Shown in pieces: positions 36,994 through 45,579 of a stretch of 64,000 nucleotides of DNA (positions within the stretch are counted from its first letter, which is position 1; each line of letters opens with the position of its first letter). The stretch comes from Allonocardiopsis opalescens (GTDB taxonomy: Bacteria; Actinomycetota; Actinomycetes; Streptosporangiales; Streptosporangiaceae): contig NZ_PVZC01000002.1 of NCBI RefSeq assembly GCF_003002095.1, forward strand, positions 248,001 through 312,000, in the 5' to 3' direction. The notes beneath the pieces were generated by a model. That model had not been told where the DNA came from, searched no databases, and saw only the letters and a program-made list of their open reading frames with translations. The position numbers were made by a program, and so were the translations under genes.

Positions 36994-38030
36994 CTCCAAC
37001 ATCAGACACGACGGCCGGATCCCCGGGCGGCCCGGCGCCGGCCGCGGCCGGCGCCGCGGCGGCGCCCGCCGCTCCGGCCCGGCGGCGCAGCACCGACCTG
37101 ATCGTCAAGTCCAATCTGCTGCTGGTCTTCCTGGCCCTGTGCGTGGTGGCCACGCTGCTGGCGCCGGAGTTCCTGACCACCCGCAACGTCGCCAACCTGC
37201 TGCAGCAGTCGGCGCTGACCGGGATCGTGGCGATCGGGATGACGCTGGTCATCCTGACGGCGGGCATCGACCTGTCGGTGGGCAGCGTGGCGGCCTTCGG
37301 CGGTATGACGGTGGCGCTGCTGCTCGACCACGACATGAACATCCTGCTGGCCATGGGCATCAGCATCGCCGCGGGGGCCGCCTTCGGCGCGGCCATGGGC
37401 GGGCTGTCGGCGTACCTGTCGCTGCCGTCGTTCATGACGACCCTGGCCGGACTGACGGCCATCCGGGGCCTGACGTACCTGCTCACCGACGGCGAGCCGG
37501 CCGGCGGCGGCAGCATCCCCGAGGGCTTCCAGCTGCTGGGCGGCGGCTTCATCGGCTACGTGCCGATCGTCGGCCTGATCTTCGTGGCGGTGACCGTGCT
37601 GGCGGCGCTGCTGCTGCGCGGCACCACCTTCGGCGAGTACGTCTACGCGGTGGGCAGCAACAAGGAGGCGGCGCGACTGTCGGGCCTGCCGGTGCGCGCG
37701 GTGATCACCGCCGTGTTCGCGATCTCCGGCGCGCTGTCGGCCTTCGCCGGGGTGCTGCTCACCTCGCGGCTGACGATCGGCCAGCCCACCGCCTTCGAGG
37801 GCATGGAGCTGGACGCGATCGCCGCGGTGGTGCTGGGCGGCACCAACCTGTTCGGCGGGCGCGGCGGGGTGTTCGGCACCTTCGTGGCGGTGCTGCTGCT
37901 GTCGGTGCTGCGCAACCTGTGCAACCTGCTCGGACTCGGCTCCTTCTTCCAGATGGTGGTGACCGGGCTGATCCTGGTCGCGGCGCTTATCCTCAATCGA
38001 GTGATCGAACAGCGAGGTGCTCGTGCCTGA
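36990..38030 (+). CDS. Sugar ABC transporter permease (RbsC-like)
   Basis: A 346-residue permease with about 10 helices, including LTAGIDLSVGSVAAFGG and FEGMELDAIAAVVLGGTNLFGGRGG, the cytoplasmic signature of the BPD_transp_2 family (RbsC/XylH). An Ala/Pro-rich cytosolic leader of about 35 residues precedes TM1. The TTG start at 36990 forms a TTGA overlap with the ATPase stop, with GGGAG 8 bases upstream; no ATG or GTG fits. It overlaps the aldolase gene by 8 bases. Only one permease gene is present, so it must homodimerise. Confidence 0.92.
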   Translation: MTPTSDTTAGSPGGPAPAAAGAAAAPAAPARRRSTDLIVKSNLLLVFLALCVVATLLAPEFLTTRNVANLLQQSALTGIVAIGMTLVILTAGIDLSVGSVAAFGGMTVALLLDHDMNILLAMGISIAAGAAFGAAMGGLSAYLSLPSFMTTLAGLTAIRGLTYLLTDGEPAGGGSIPEGFQLLGGGFIGYVPIVGLIFVAVTVLAALLLRGTTFGEYVYAVGSNKEAARLSGLPVRAVITAVFAISGALSAFAGVLLTSRLTIGQPTAFEGMELDAIAAVVLGGTNLFGGRGGVFGTFVAVLLLSVLRNLCNLLGLGSFFQMVVTGLILVAALILNRVIEQRGARA

Positions 38031-38967
38031 CACGATTTCCCCGCCCGGGCTGACGGCGTCCAACGCCTCGCTGCGGGCGTACCTGCACGGCCTGCCGGGG
38101 GTCGACGAGGTCGGGGCGGCGCAGCGCGCCGCCGGCCTGGCCACCCGGTCCATCAAGACGACCGCCAAGGCGCAGGCCATCGACCTGGCCATCCGGATGG
38201 TCGACCTCACCACCCTGGAGGGTGCCGACACCCCGGGCAAGGTCCGGGCGCTGGCGGCCAAGGCGGTGCACCCCGACCCGGCCGACCCCTCGGTGCCGCG
38301 GGTGGCGGCGGTGTGCGTGTACTCCGACCGGGTCGCCATCGCCGTGGAGGCGCTGCGCGGCAGCGGGGTGGCGGTGGCGTCGGTGGCGACCGCGTTCCCG
38401 GCGGGGCGGGCGCCGCTGGAGGCGAAGCTGGCCGATACCCGGCAGGCGGTGGCCGACGGCGCCGCCGAGATCGACATGGTCATCGACCGGGGCGCCTTCC
38501 TGTCCGGCGACTACCTGAAGGTCTACGAGGAGATCACCGCGGTCAAGGAGGCGTGCGGCGACGCGCACCTGAAGGTGATCCTGGAGACCGGCGAGCTGGT
38601 CACCTACGACAACGTCCGGCGCGCCTCCTGGCTGGCGATGCACGCGGGCGCCGACTTCATCAAGACCTCCACCGGCAAGGTCTCGCCCGCCGCCACCCTA
38701 CCGGTGGTGCTGGTGATGCTGGAGGCCGTCCGCGACTTCCGCGCCGCCACCGGCCGGCGGATCGGTGTGAAGCCGGCCGGCGGGATCCGCACCACCAAGG
38801 ACGCGGTGCGCAACCTCGTGCTGGTCAACGAGGTGGCGGGCGCCGACTGGCTGGACCCGGCCTACTTCAGGATCGGCGCGTCCAGCCTGCTCAACGACCT
38901 GCTGATGCAGCGCACCAAGCTCGCCACCGGCGTGTACGGCGGGCCCGACTACTACACCCTGGACTGA
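38023..38967 (+). CDS. deoC: Deoxyribose-phosphate aldolase (DERA)
   Basis: A 314-residue class I aldolase that splits 2-deoxyribose-5-phosphate into glyceraldehyde-3-phosphate and acetaldehyde. The Schiff-base lysine lies in FIKTSTGK, the second catalytic lysine in GVKPAGGIRT and the aspartate in EIDMVID. The GTG at 38023 has GCGAGG 5 bases upstream; GTG 38017 is the alternative. It overlaps the permease gene, so it is part of the transport operon, and an acetaldehyde-oxidising ALDH follows directly. The actinobacterial form has about 60 extra N-terminal residues. Confidence 0.94.
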   Translation: MPDTISPPGLTASNASLRAYLHGLPGVDEVGAAQRAAGLATRSIKTTAKAQAIDLAIRMVDLTTLEGADTPGKVRALAAKAVHPDPADPSVPRVAAVCVYSDRVAIAVEALRGSGVAVASVATAFPAGRAPLEAKLADTRQAVADGAAEIDMVIDRGAFLSGDYLKVYEEITAVKEACGDAHLKVILETGELVTYDNVRRASWLAMHAGADFIKTSTGKVSPAATLPVVLVMLEAVRDFRAATGRRIGVKPAGGIRTTKDAVRNLVLVNEVAGADWLDPAYFRIGASSLLNDLLMQRTKLATGVYGGPDYYTLD

Positions 38968-38973
38968 TCGCCG

Positions 38974-40416
38974 ATGGCTGACGACATCTTCACCTACGCG
39001 CCCGCACCGGAGTCGCGCTCGGTGGTACGGCTGCGCTCCAGTTACGGCCTGTTCATCGACGGCGCCTTCGCCGACCCGGCCGAGGGCCGCTCGCTCAAGA
39101 CCGTCAACCCGGCCGACGAGGAGGTGCTGGCCGAGGTCGCGGTGGCGGGCGAGGCCGACGTCGACCGGGCGGTGGCGGCGGCGCGGCGCGCCTACGAGAC
39201 CGTGTGGGGGCCGATGCCGGGCGCGGAGCGGGCCAAGTACCTGTTCCGGATCGCGCGGATCCTGCAGGAGCGCTCCCGCGAGCTGGCGGTGCTGGAGTCG
39301 CTGGACAACGGCAAGCCGATCAAGGAGACCCGCGACGTCGACCTCCCGCTGGTCGCGGCGCACTTCTTCTACTACGCGGGCTGGGCCGACAAGCTCGGCC
39401 ACGCCGGGCTGGGCGCCGACCCGCGGCCGCTGGGCGTGGCCGCGCAGGTCATCCCGTGGAACTTCCCGCTGCTGATGCTGGCCTGGAAGATCGCCCCGGC
39501 GCTGGCCACCGGCAACACGGTGGTGCTCAAGCCCGCCGAGACCACCCCGCTGTCGGCGCTGGTCTTCGCCGAGATCTGCCAGGAGGCCGAGCTCCCGCCT
39601 GGTGTGGTGAACATCGTCACCGGCGCGGGCGAGACCGGCCGGGCGCTGGTGGCGCACGGCGGCGTGGACAAGGTCGCCTTCACCGGCTCCACCGAGGTGG
39701 GCAAGGAGATCGCGCGCACCGTCGCGGGCACCCGCAAGCGGGTGACCCTGGAGCTGGGCGGCAAGGGCGCCAACATCGTCTACGACGACGCCGCGCTCGA
39801 CCAGGCGGTGGAGGGCATCGTCACCGGGATCTTCTTCAACCAGGGCCATGTCTGCTGCGCGGGCTCGCGGCTGCTGGTGCAGGAGTCGGTGGCCGAGGAC
39901 GTCCTGGAGCGGCTGAAGCGGCGCATCTCCACCCTGCGGATGGGCGACCCGCTGGACAAGAACACCGACATCGGCGCGATCAACTCCGCCGCGCAGCTGG
40001 ACAAGATCCGCGAGCTGTCCGGGATCGGCGACGACGAGGGCGCGCAGCGGTGGACGGCGCCGTGCGAGCTGCCGAGCCGGGGCTACTGGTTCCCGCCGAC
40101 GGTGTTCACCGGGGTCACCCAGGCGCACCGCATCGCCCGGGAGGAGATCTTCGGGCCGGTGCTGTCGGTGCTGACCTTCCGCACCCCGGCCGAGGCGGTG
40201 GAGAAGGCCAACAACACCCCCTTCGGCCTGTCGGCGGGGGTGTGGACGGAGAAGGGCTCGCGGATGCTGTGGACCGCGAACCGGCTGCGGGCCGGCGTCA
40301 TCTGGTCCAACACCTTCAACAAGTTCGACCCGACGAGCCCGTTCGGCGGCTACAAGGAGTCCGGTTACGGCCGCGAGGGCGGCCGGCACGGTCTGGAGGG
40401 GTACATCCGTGGCTGA
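38974..40416 (+). CDS. Aldehyde dehydrogenase
   Basis: A 480-residue NAD(P)-dependent ALDH. The catalytic Cys is 294 or 295 in NQGHVCCAGS, the general-base Glu is 260 in LELGGK, and the cofactor loop is FTGSTEVGK; EEIFGPVLSV and PFGGYKESGYGREGG complete the family pattern. Placed 6 bases after deoC, it probably oxidises acetaldehyde released by the aldolase to acetate. It overlaps the next gene, a shortened ALDH homologue, by 8 bases. Confidence 0.94.
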   Translation: MADDIFTYAPAPESRSVVRLRSSYGLFIDGAFADPAEGRSLKTVNPADEEVLAEVAVAGEADVDRAVAAARRAYETVWGPMPGAERAKYLFRIARILQERSRELAVLESLDNGKPIKETRDVDLPLVAAHFFYYAGWADKLGHAGLGADPRPLGVAAQVIPWNFPLLMLAWKIAPALATGNTVVLKPAETTPLSALVFAEICQEAELPPGVVNIVTGAGETGRALVAHGGVDKVAFTGSTEVGKEIARTVAGTRKRVTLELGGKGANIVYDDAALDQAVEGIVTGIFFNQGHVCCAGSRLLVQESVAEDVLERLKRRISTLRMGDPLDKNTDIGAINSAAQLDKIRELSGIGDDEGAQRWTAPCELPSRGYWFPPTVFTGVTQAHRIAREEIFGPVLSVLTFRTPAEAVEKANNTPFGLSAGVWTEKGSRMLWTANRLRAGVIWSNTFNKFDPTSPFGGYKESGYGREGGRHGLEGYIRG

Positions 40417-41428
40417 GACGCCGGAGAGTTCGGAGCGGTCGGAGCAGGCGGGCAAGACCGTCGCGCGGCGGCCGGGCGGCCGGGCCGCGCGGACGAAGCG
40501 GGCGGACGAGGGCGCGCCGCCGCAGGTGGAGCCGGCGCGTCCGGCCGAGCCGCCCGCGGTGGCGGCGCAGGGCCGGCTGGCGGTCCGCAAGACCTACAAG
40601 CTGTACGTCGGTGGCGCGTTCCCGCGCTCGGAGTCGGGCAGGTCGTATCCGGTGACTGATCCCCAGGGCGGGCTGCTGGCCAATGCCGCGCTGGCCTCCC
40701 GCAAGGACGCCCGCGACGCGGTCGTCGCGGCCCGCAGGGCCTTCGGCGGCTGGTCGGGCCGCACCGCCTACAACAGGGGCCAGGTGCTGTACCGGGTCGC
40801 CGAGATGCTGGAGGGGCGGCTCGGCCAGTTCGCCGACGAGGTGGCGGCCGCCGACGCGGTGCCGCGCGAGCGGGCCGAGGCGCTGGTGGCGGCCGCGATC
40901 GACCGGTGGGTCTGGTACGCGGGCTGGACCGACAAGATCGCCTCGGTGGCGGGCGGCGCCAACCCGGTGGCCGGGCCGTACTTCAACCTGTCCACCCCGG
41001 AGCCGACGGGCGTGGTGGCGGTGTTCGCGCCGCCGGAGGCGCCGCTGCTCGGCCTGGTGTCGGTGCTCGCCCCGGTGATCGCCACCGGGAACACGGCGGT
41101 GGTGGTGGCCAGTGAGCGGGCGCCGCTGCCCGCGGTGACCCTGGCCGAGGTGCTGGCCACCTCCGACCTGCCGGGCGGCGTGGTGAACCTGCTCACCGGC
41201 CGCCTCGCCGAGCTGGCCCCGCCGCTGGCCGCGCACGCCGACGTCAACGCGCTCGACCTCACCGGCGCTGGCGCGCTGGCGGCGGAGCTGGAGGAGGCGG
41301 CGGCGGGCACCCTCAAGCGGGTGCTGCGCCCGGCCGAGGGCCGCACCGACTGGACGGCCGAGCCGGGCACCGAGCGGCTGACCGCCTTCCTGGAGACCAA
41401 GACGGTCTGGCACCCGATCGGGGTGTGA
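40409..41428 (+). CDS. Truncated aldehyde dehydrogenase homologue lacking catalytic residues
   Basis: A 339-residue protein. About 60 charged, disordered residues lead into an ALDH-like domain (KLYVGGAFPRSESGRSYPV; YAGWTDKIA; FAPPEAPLLGLVS). The fold stops after the cofactor domain: the LELGGK glutamate is replaced by LKRVLRP, and the catalytic-cysteine domain is absent. It therefore cannot be an ordinary ALDH. Intact reading frame, codon bias and overlap with the active ALDH argue against a pseudogene and for a structural or regulatory partner. Its stop is followed by a bidirectional terminator that closes the operon. Confidence 0.82.
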   Translation: MAETPESSERSEQAGKTVARRPGGRAARTKRADEGAPPQVEPARPAEPPAVAAQGRLAVRKTYKLYVGGAFPRSESGRSYPVTDPQGGLLANAALASRKDARDAVVAARRAFGGWSGRTAYNRGQVLYRVAEMLEGRLGQFADEVAAADAVPRERAEALVAAAIDRWVWYAGWTDKIASVAGGANPVAGPYFNLSTPEPTGVVAVFAPPEAPLLGLVSVLAPVIATGNTAVVVASERAPLPAVTLAEVLATSDLPGGVVNLLTGRLAELAPPLAAHADVNALDLTGAGALAAELEEAAAGTLKRVLRPAEGRTDWTAEPGTERLTAFLETKTVWHPIGV

Positions 41429-41435
41429 GGCGCGA

Positions 41436-41476
41436 CCGAGCGGGACGGGCCCTCAGGCGGGGTCCGTCCCGCTCGG
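41436..41476. terminator. Bidirectional terminator closing the sugar operon
   Basis: A perfect 13-bp stem (CCGAGCGGGACGG and its complement) around a 15-base loop lies between the ALDH homologue and the converging SRPBCC gene. Confidence 0.75.
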
Positions 41477-41557
41477 CGTGCGCCCGGCGGAAGGGTGCAG
41501 CCGGGCGGGCGCCGGGTCAGCTCGACCGGCGCCCGCAGCACCGCGCGTACGTCGCCG

Positions 41558-42025
41558 TCACTCCGCCAGGCGGGCGAAGCGGGTCAGCGTGTCGGTCCAG
41601 GCGCCGGGCGATTCGAACAGCCCTTGCATGGCGGCCGCCTGCTCGCCGTAGCGCTCCAGGTGCCGGTGCTCGATATCGACCCGGGTACGGCCGGGTTCCT
41701 CCTCGGTGAAGGAGACGTGCACCTCGGTCTCCAACCCGGGGTCGAAGCGCCAGTCGGCGCCGATCTGCCAGAGCAGCACCACACGGCCGGGCGGCTCCCA
41801 GACCGCGACGCGGCCCCAGTCGCACTCGCCGCCGTCGGTGCCCCGCTCGTACCAGCGTCCGCCCGCGCGGGGCTCGACGACCACCTGGTCCAGCGGCGCG
41901 GTGCCGATGCTGTGCTCGCGCGGCCAGTAGGCCGACATCCGGGCGGTGAACAGCTCGAACGCGCGGTCGGGGTCGAGCGGGACGGTGACCGCGCGGTGGA
42001 CGGCGATCACGGACTCGGTGCTCAT
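41558..42025 (-). CDS. SRPBCC/AHSA1-domain protein
   Basis: A 155-residue START-like helix-grip protein. Seen: the start AVTVPLDPDRAFELFT, then PRAGGRWYERGTDG and WDIG-like WGRVAVWEPPGRVVL, matching the AHA1/SRPBCC group often encoded with ArsR regulators. The fold binds a hydrophobic ligand or acts in stress response. The ATG overlaps the ArsR stop (ATGA), giving a coupled two-gene operon. The ligand is unknown. Confidence 0.88.
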   Translation of the reverse strand: MSTESVIAVHRAVTVPLDPDRAFELFTARMSAYWPREHSIGTAPLDQVVVEPRAGGRWYERGTDGGECDWGRVAVWEPPGRVVLLWQIGADWRFDPGLETEVHVSFTEEEPGRTRVDIEHRHLERYGEQAAAMQGLFESPGAWTDTLTRFARLAE

Positions 42026-42396
42026 CGGTTCTCCTCGGTCGGGTCAGTCGGTTCGGAGGCGGCTGCGGCGCTCGCTCGGCCGGACCGCTCGGCCGCCGCC
42101 TCCGCCAGAGCGGCGAAGTCGTGCAGCGCGGTGGCCCAGAAGCGGTCGAAGTAGGTGCGCACGGCGTCGAGTCCGGCGGTGTCGATGGCGTAGACGTGGC
42201 GGGTGCCGACGGTGGAGACGGTGACCAGCTCGGCCGCTTTGAGCACCCTGAGGTGCTGGGACACCGCCGGGCGGGAGACCGGCAGCCGCTCGGCGAGTAC
42301 GCCGACCGGCAGCGGCCCGTCGAGCAGCCGCTCCAGGATGGACCGCCGGGTGGGGTCGCCGAGGGCGTCGAGGACCTCGGCGGCGGTAACGGACAT
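42022..42396 (-). CDS. ArsR-family winged-helix repressor
   Basis: A 124-residue ArsR/SmtB-fold regulator (LGDPTRRSILERLLDGPLPV; RLPVSRPAVSQHLRVLK). No cysteine metal-binding motif is present in the recognition helix, so it is probably not a metal sensor; this subgroup usually pairs with SRPBCC proteins. The ATG at 42396 has no clear ribosome site. A TTGACA box at 42427-42432 with a -10-like CAAACT would start the transcript at or next to the ATG, so it may be leaderless. Confidence 0.9.
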   Translation of the reverse strand: MSVTAAEVLDALGDPTRRSILERLLDGPLPVGVLAERLPVSRPAVSQHLRVLKAAELVTVSTVGTRHVYAIDTAGLDAVRTYFDRFWATALHDFAALAEAAAERSGRASAAAASEPTDPTEENR

Positions 42397-42410
42397 ATTG
42401 GTAAGTTTGG

Positions 42411-42440
42411 ACGAACGGTAAGCCGATGTCAACCGTTCGT
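42411..42440 (-). promoter_or_regulatory. ArsR operator candidate over the -35 region
   Basis: Perfect 9-bp arms ACGAACGGT (42411-42419) and ACCGTTCGT (42432-42440) with a 12-bp spacer surround the TTGACA -35 box of the ArsR/SRPBCC operon. Position and symmetry fit autorepression by the ArsR protein. Confidence 0.65.
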
Positions 42441-42478
42441 TTCCACTTACCGATAGGTGGCGGCCCGCCCGGATCCGG

Positions 42479-43078
42479 TCACCGGTCGGCGCGCAGCGAC
42501 TCCAGCAGCCCGCGCAGCACCTCCCAGGCGGCGGCCAGATCGCGCTCGGGCTGCTCGGAGCGGGCCAGCCACAGGGCGCCCTCGTTCATGGCGCCCGACA
42601 GCAGCCGGGCCAGCGGCTCGACGGGCCGGGGCGCGATGGCGCCCTGCTCGACCAGGTCGGCCAGCGACTCCGACAGGTGCCGCGCCGAGGACTCCTCGTC
42701 CATGCGGCGCCACTCGTTCCAGCCGAGCACGGCGGGCCCGTCCAGCAGCATCACCTGCTGCACCTCGGGGTCGCGGGCGGCCGCCAGGAAGGCGCGGCAG
42801 CCGGCCGCCAGCTGCTCGAAGGGGTCGGACTCGGCCTCGGCCGCGGCGGCGACGCGCTCGCCCACCTCGTGCTGCACCTGCTCGACCACCGCGCGGAAGA
42901 GCCCGAGCTTGCTGCCGAAGTGGTGGTAGAGCGCGCCCTTGGTGACCCCGGCGCCGGCCGAGACCTCCACCGTGCCGACGGCGGCGTACCCGGCGGCGGC
43001 GAAGCGCCGCCGCCCCTCGGCGATCAGCGCGCGCCGGGTCTCCTCGCGCTGCTGCGCCTTGCTCCGGCCTTCCGGCAT
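42479..43078 (-). CDS. TetR-family repressor
   Basis: A 199-residue TetR protein. The N-terminal HTH is TVEVSAGAGVTKGALYHHFGSKLGLF. The C-terminal ligand domain is divergent, as usual. It is divergent from a VOC gene and shares with it a 117-bp region containing a strong palindrome, so it should repress both. The start ATG at 43078 begins directly before the DNA-binding helices. The inducer is unknown, perhaps a compound bound by the VOC protein. Confidence 0.93.
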   Translation of the reverse strand: MPEGRSKAQQREETRRALIAEGRRRFAAAGYAAVGTVEVSAGAGVTKGALYHHFGSKLGLFRAVVEQVQHEVGERVAAAAEAESDPFEQLAAGCRAFLAAARDPEVQQVMLLDGPAVLGWNEWRRMDEESSARHLSESLADLVEQGAIAPRPVEPLARLLSGAMNEGALWLARSEQPERDLAAAWEVLRGLLESLRADR

Positions 43079-43117
43079 TCCGCCACGCTCCCCTCGTCCG
43101 GCGCCGCCGCCGGGACT

Positions 43118-43172
43118 TTGACATACCCACGGTACGCGACCTACGGTAGCAATACATACCGACGGTATGTAT
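43118..43172 (+). promoter_or_regulatory. VOC promoter with TetR operator
   Basis: TTGACA (43118-43123), 18-bp spacer, TACGGT (43142-43147). The start point, near 43154, falls inside a palindrome at 43152-43172 with arms ATACATACCG and CGGTATGTAT around one A. A weaker half-copy ACATACCCACGGTA overlaps the -35 box. This is a textbook TetR operator location. Confidence 0.8.
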
Positions 43173-43194
43173 GTATCTTCCCAGGAGGCTCAGC

Positions 43195-43608
43195 ATGGCT
43201 CTGACCGGCTTCTATCCCGTCCTGTGCACCACCGCGCTCGCCGAGAGCCGCGCGTTCTACACCTCGCTGCTGGGCTTCGAGCCCACCTTCGCCGCCGACT
43301 GGTACGTCAGCCTCAGGCGCGCCGACGCGCCGGCCTACGAGCTGGCCCTGGTCGACGCGGGCCACCCTTCGGTGCCCGAGGGCTTCGGCGTCCCGGCGCG
43401 CGGCCTGCTGCTCAATCTCGAGGTGGACGACGTGGACGCGGAGTACGAGCGGCTGGTGCGGCGGGCCGGGCTCCGCCCGGTGCTGGAGCTGCGCAGCGAG
43501 GACTTCGGCCAGCGGCACTTCATCGTCGCCGACCCCGGCGGCGTGCTGGTCGACGTCATCACCCCGATCGAGCCCTCCGCCGACTTCGCCGCGAGCTTCA
43601 CCGCCTGA
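43195..43608 (+). CDS. VOC/glyoxalase-fold protein
   Basis: A 137-residue protein with paired beta-alpha-beta-beta-beta modules: [26 protein letters not shown] in the first, [20 protein letters not shown] in the second, ending [16 protein letters not shown]. Relatives include antibiotic-binding (bleomycin type) and glyoxalase/dioxygenase enzymes. AGGAGG precedes the ATG by 7 bases; an upstream in-frame ATG at 43171 lies in the operator and is rejected. Regulated by the divergent TetR, it may sequester or modify the inducer. Confidence 0.88.
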   Translation: MALTGFYPVLCTTALAESRAFYTSLLGFEPTFAADWYVSLRRADAPAYELALVDAGHPSVPEGFGVPARGLLLNLEVDDVDAEYERLVRRAGLRPVLELRSEDFGQRHFIVADPGGVLVDVITPIEPSADFAASFTA

Positions 43609-43839
43609 CCCGGGCCGGGAGCCGTGACGCGGGCCACGGAGCGTGCTCGGCCGAACCGGAGAAGTGATGACGAATGTCAGTGTCGACGCGGCGGAGCCGC
43701 CAGAACACTGGGATTCGTCGGGCACCCGCGCAGCCTGGCCGCCTCTCGACGGACCGGCCGGCATGGACGGCAGGCGGCGGGACCGGTCCCGACGCGACCC
43801 CGTTCCGGCGCCCCCGTGCGCCCGTCAGGAGGACACCAG

Positions 43840-45435
43840 ATGCACAGCACCCCGTCAGGACCGAGGCCGATGAGGAGGGGCGGGCAGCGAGTGCGCGGCG
43901 CGGGGCGGCGCCTGGTCGCGCTGGCGGTGATCGGCCTGGCCGCGCCCCTGCTCGCGGTCCCGGCCGCCGCCGACGACGGCGAGCCGGCGGCGCCGGTGGA
44001 GTGGGGCGCCTGCCCCGAGGACGTGGCGGCCGAGGCGCCCGAGATGGAGTGCGGGCTGGTGCCCGTGCCGCTGGACTACAGCGATCCCGAGGGCGTCCAG
44101 ATCGACATCATGGTGTCGCGGCTGGCCGGCACGGACCCCGCCGCCCGGCGCGGCGTGCTGCTGTTCAACCCGGGCGGGCCGGGCGGGTCGGGCCTGGACA
44201 TGCCCGCCGACCTGCTCTCCCGGGGCATGCCCGCGGCCGTGGCCGACAGCTACGACCTGATCGGCATGGACACCCGCGGCGTCGGCTACTCGGCACCGGT
44301 CAGCTGCGGCTTCACCACCGACTACCGCGGCAACATCCCGCCCTACGCCGTCGACGACGCGGCCGTCACCGAGCAGGCCGAGGTAGCCGAGGCGGCCGCC
44401 GAGCAGTGCGCCGCCAACGACACCGAAGGGCGGCTGCGCCACCTGACGACCGCCAACACCGCCCGCGACCTGGACCGGATCCGGGCCGCGCTCGGCGAAG
44501 AACAGATCAGCTTCTACGGCGCGTCCTACGGCACGGCGCTGGGCGCCGCCTACGCCTCGATGTTCCCCGAGCGCTCCGACCGGATCGTGCTCGACAGCAA
44601 CATCGGCGACACCCACCTCGACCACGCCGGCATCCGCAGGTACGGCCTGGGCGCCGAGCAGACCTTCCCGGACTTCGCGCGGTGGGCGGCGGAACGCCAC
44701 GAGGAGTACGGCCTCGGCGACTCGCCGGAAGAGGTGCGCGCGACCTACTTCGAGCTGGCCGAGCGGCTGGACGAGCACCCGGTGGAACTGGACGGCACCC
44801 TGGTCGACGGCCCCCTCTTCCGGCTGGCCACCTTCGGCACGCTCTACCACGACCTGCTGTACCCCCAGACGGCGGCGGCCTGGCAGTCCCTGCTCGAGCC
44901 CGAGGGGACGGCGCCGGACCGGCCGGGCGACGCCGCGCTGACCTGGCCGCCGTCGGCCGGAGACGCGGAGGCCGGAGACGCGGGGTCCGCGCAGGCCGAA
45001 CCGTCGCCGTACGACAACGCCTGGTCGGTCTTCCTAGCCGTGACCTGCAACGACGTCCAGTGGCCCGAGGACGTCGACACCTACCGCCGCAGCGTCGCCG
45101 CAGACCGCGAGCGCTACCCCGTCTTCGGCGCCGCCAGCGCCAACATCCTGCCCTGCGCCTTCTGGCCGCACGAACCGTCCGAACCGCCGGTGGAGATCGT
45201 CGACGAGGGCCCGAGCAACATCCTGATCGTGCAGAACCAGCGCGACCCGGTCACACCGCACCTCGGCGGGGTTTTGCTCGACCGGAGCTTCGGCGAGCGC
45301 TCCCGCCTGGTCAGCGTCGACGGCAGCGGCCACGGCGTCTACGTCAACGACGACAACGCCTGCGCCCAGGAGGTGACAACGGCCTACCTGGTCGAGGGCG
45401 AGATGCCGGAGCGGGACATGTTCTGCCCGGCCTGA
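43840..45435 (+). CDS. Secreted alpha/beta hydrolase, tripeptidyl-aminopeptidase-like
   Basis: A 531-residue exported hydrolase. After a basic start comes a signal peptide (hydrophobic core about residues 27-45). The fold shows LLFNPGGPGGSGL (oxyanion region), the nucleophile elbow GASYGT, and a C-terminal TAP-like domain with QNQRDPVTP (Asp) and GSGHGVYV (His). This matches Streptomyces SlpD/SlpE and tripeptidyl aminopeptidases that trim exported peptides. AGGAGG precedes ATG 43840 by 7 bases. An acidic insertion of about 25 residues (AGDAEAGDAGSAQAE) precedes the final domain. Confidence 0.9.
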   Translation: MHSTPSGPRPMRRGGQRVRGAGRRLVALAVIGLAAPLLAVPAAADDGEPAAPVEWGACPEDVAAEAPEMECGLVPVPLDYSDPEGVQIDIMVSRLAGTDPAARRGVLLFNPGGPGGSGLDMPADLLSRGMPAAVADSYDLIGMDTRGVGYSAPVSCGFTTDYRGNIPPYAVDDAAVTEQAEVAEAAAEQCAANDTEGRLRHLTTANTARDLDRIRAALGEEQISFYGASYGTALGAAYASMFPERSDRIVLDSNIGDTHLDHAGIRRYGLGAEQTFPDFARWAAERHEEYGLGDSPEEVRATYFELAERLDEHPVELDGTLVDGPLFRLATFGTLYHDLLYPQTAAAWQSLLEPEGTAPDRPGDAALTWPPSAGDAEAGDAGSAQAEPSPYDNAWSVFLAVTCNDVQWPEDVDTYRRSVAADRERYPVFGAASANILPCAFWPHEPSEPPVEIVDEGPSNILIVQNQRDPVTPHLGGVLLDRSFGERSRLVSVDGSGHGVYVNDDNACAQEVTTAYLVEGEMPERDMFCPA

Positions 45436-45454
45436 GCGCGATCGGCCGGATGAG

Positions 45455-45496
45455 CCATGGCGGGCGGGGCCGGCGAAATGCCCCCCCCCGCCATGG
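45455..45496 (+). terminator. Terminator after the alpha/beta hydrolase
   Basis: The arms CCATGGCGGG and CCCGCCATGG pair around a loop containing GGGG and a run of nine C. It lies 19 bases after the stop. Confidence 0.65.
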
Positions 45497-45579
45497 TGTG
45501 CGCTACTCCGCCGCCTTCTGTTGGCATCCTGCGATGCCGGGTACACCGTCTCTGCGGTGGACGCCATCGGGAGGTCGAT

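Noticed and set aside
30646-38967. An lsr-type quorum-signal (AI-2) uptake operon
   Set aside because: The aldolase is a genuine DERA, there is only one permease gene, an added Zn dehydrogenase is present and no lsrG-like gene exists. The gene order is similar but the case is weak.
45481-45489. Run of nine C as a phase-variation tract
   Set aside because: It is part of the terminator hairpin of the alpha/beta hydrolase gene and not in a coding or promoter position.
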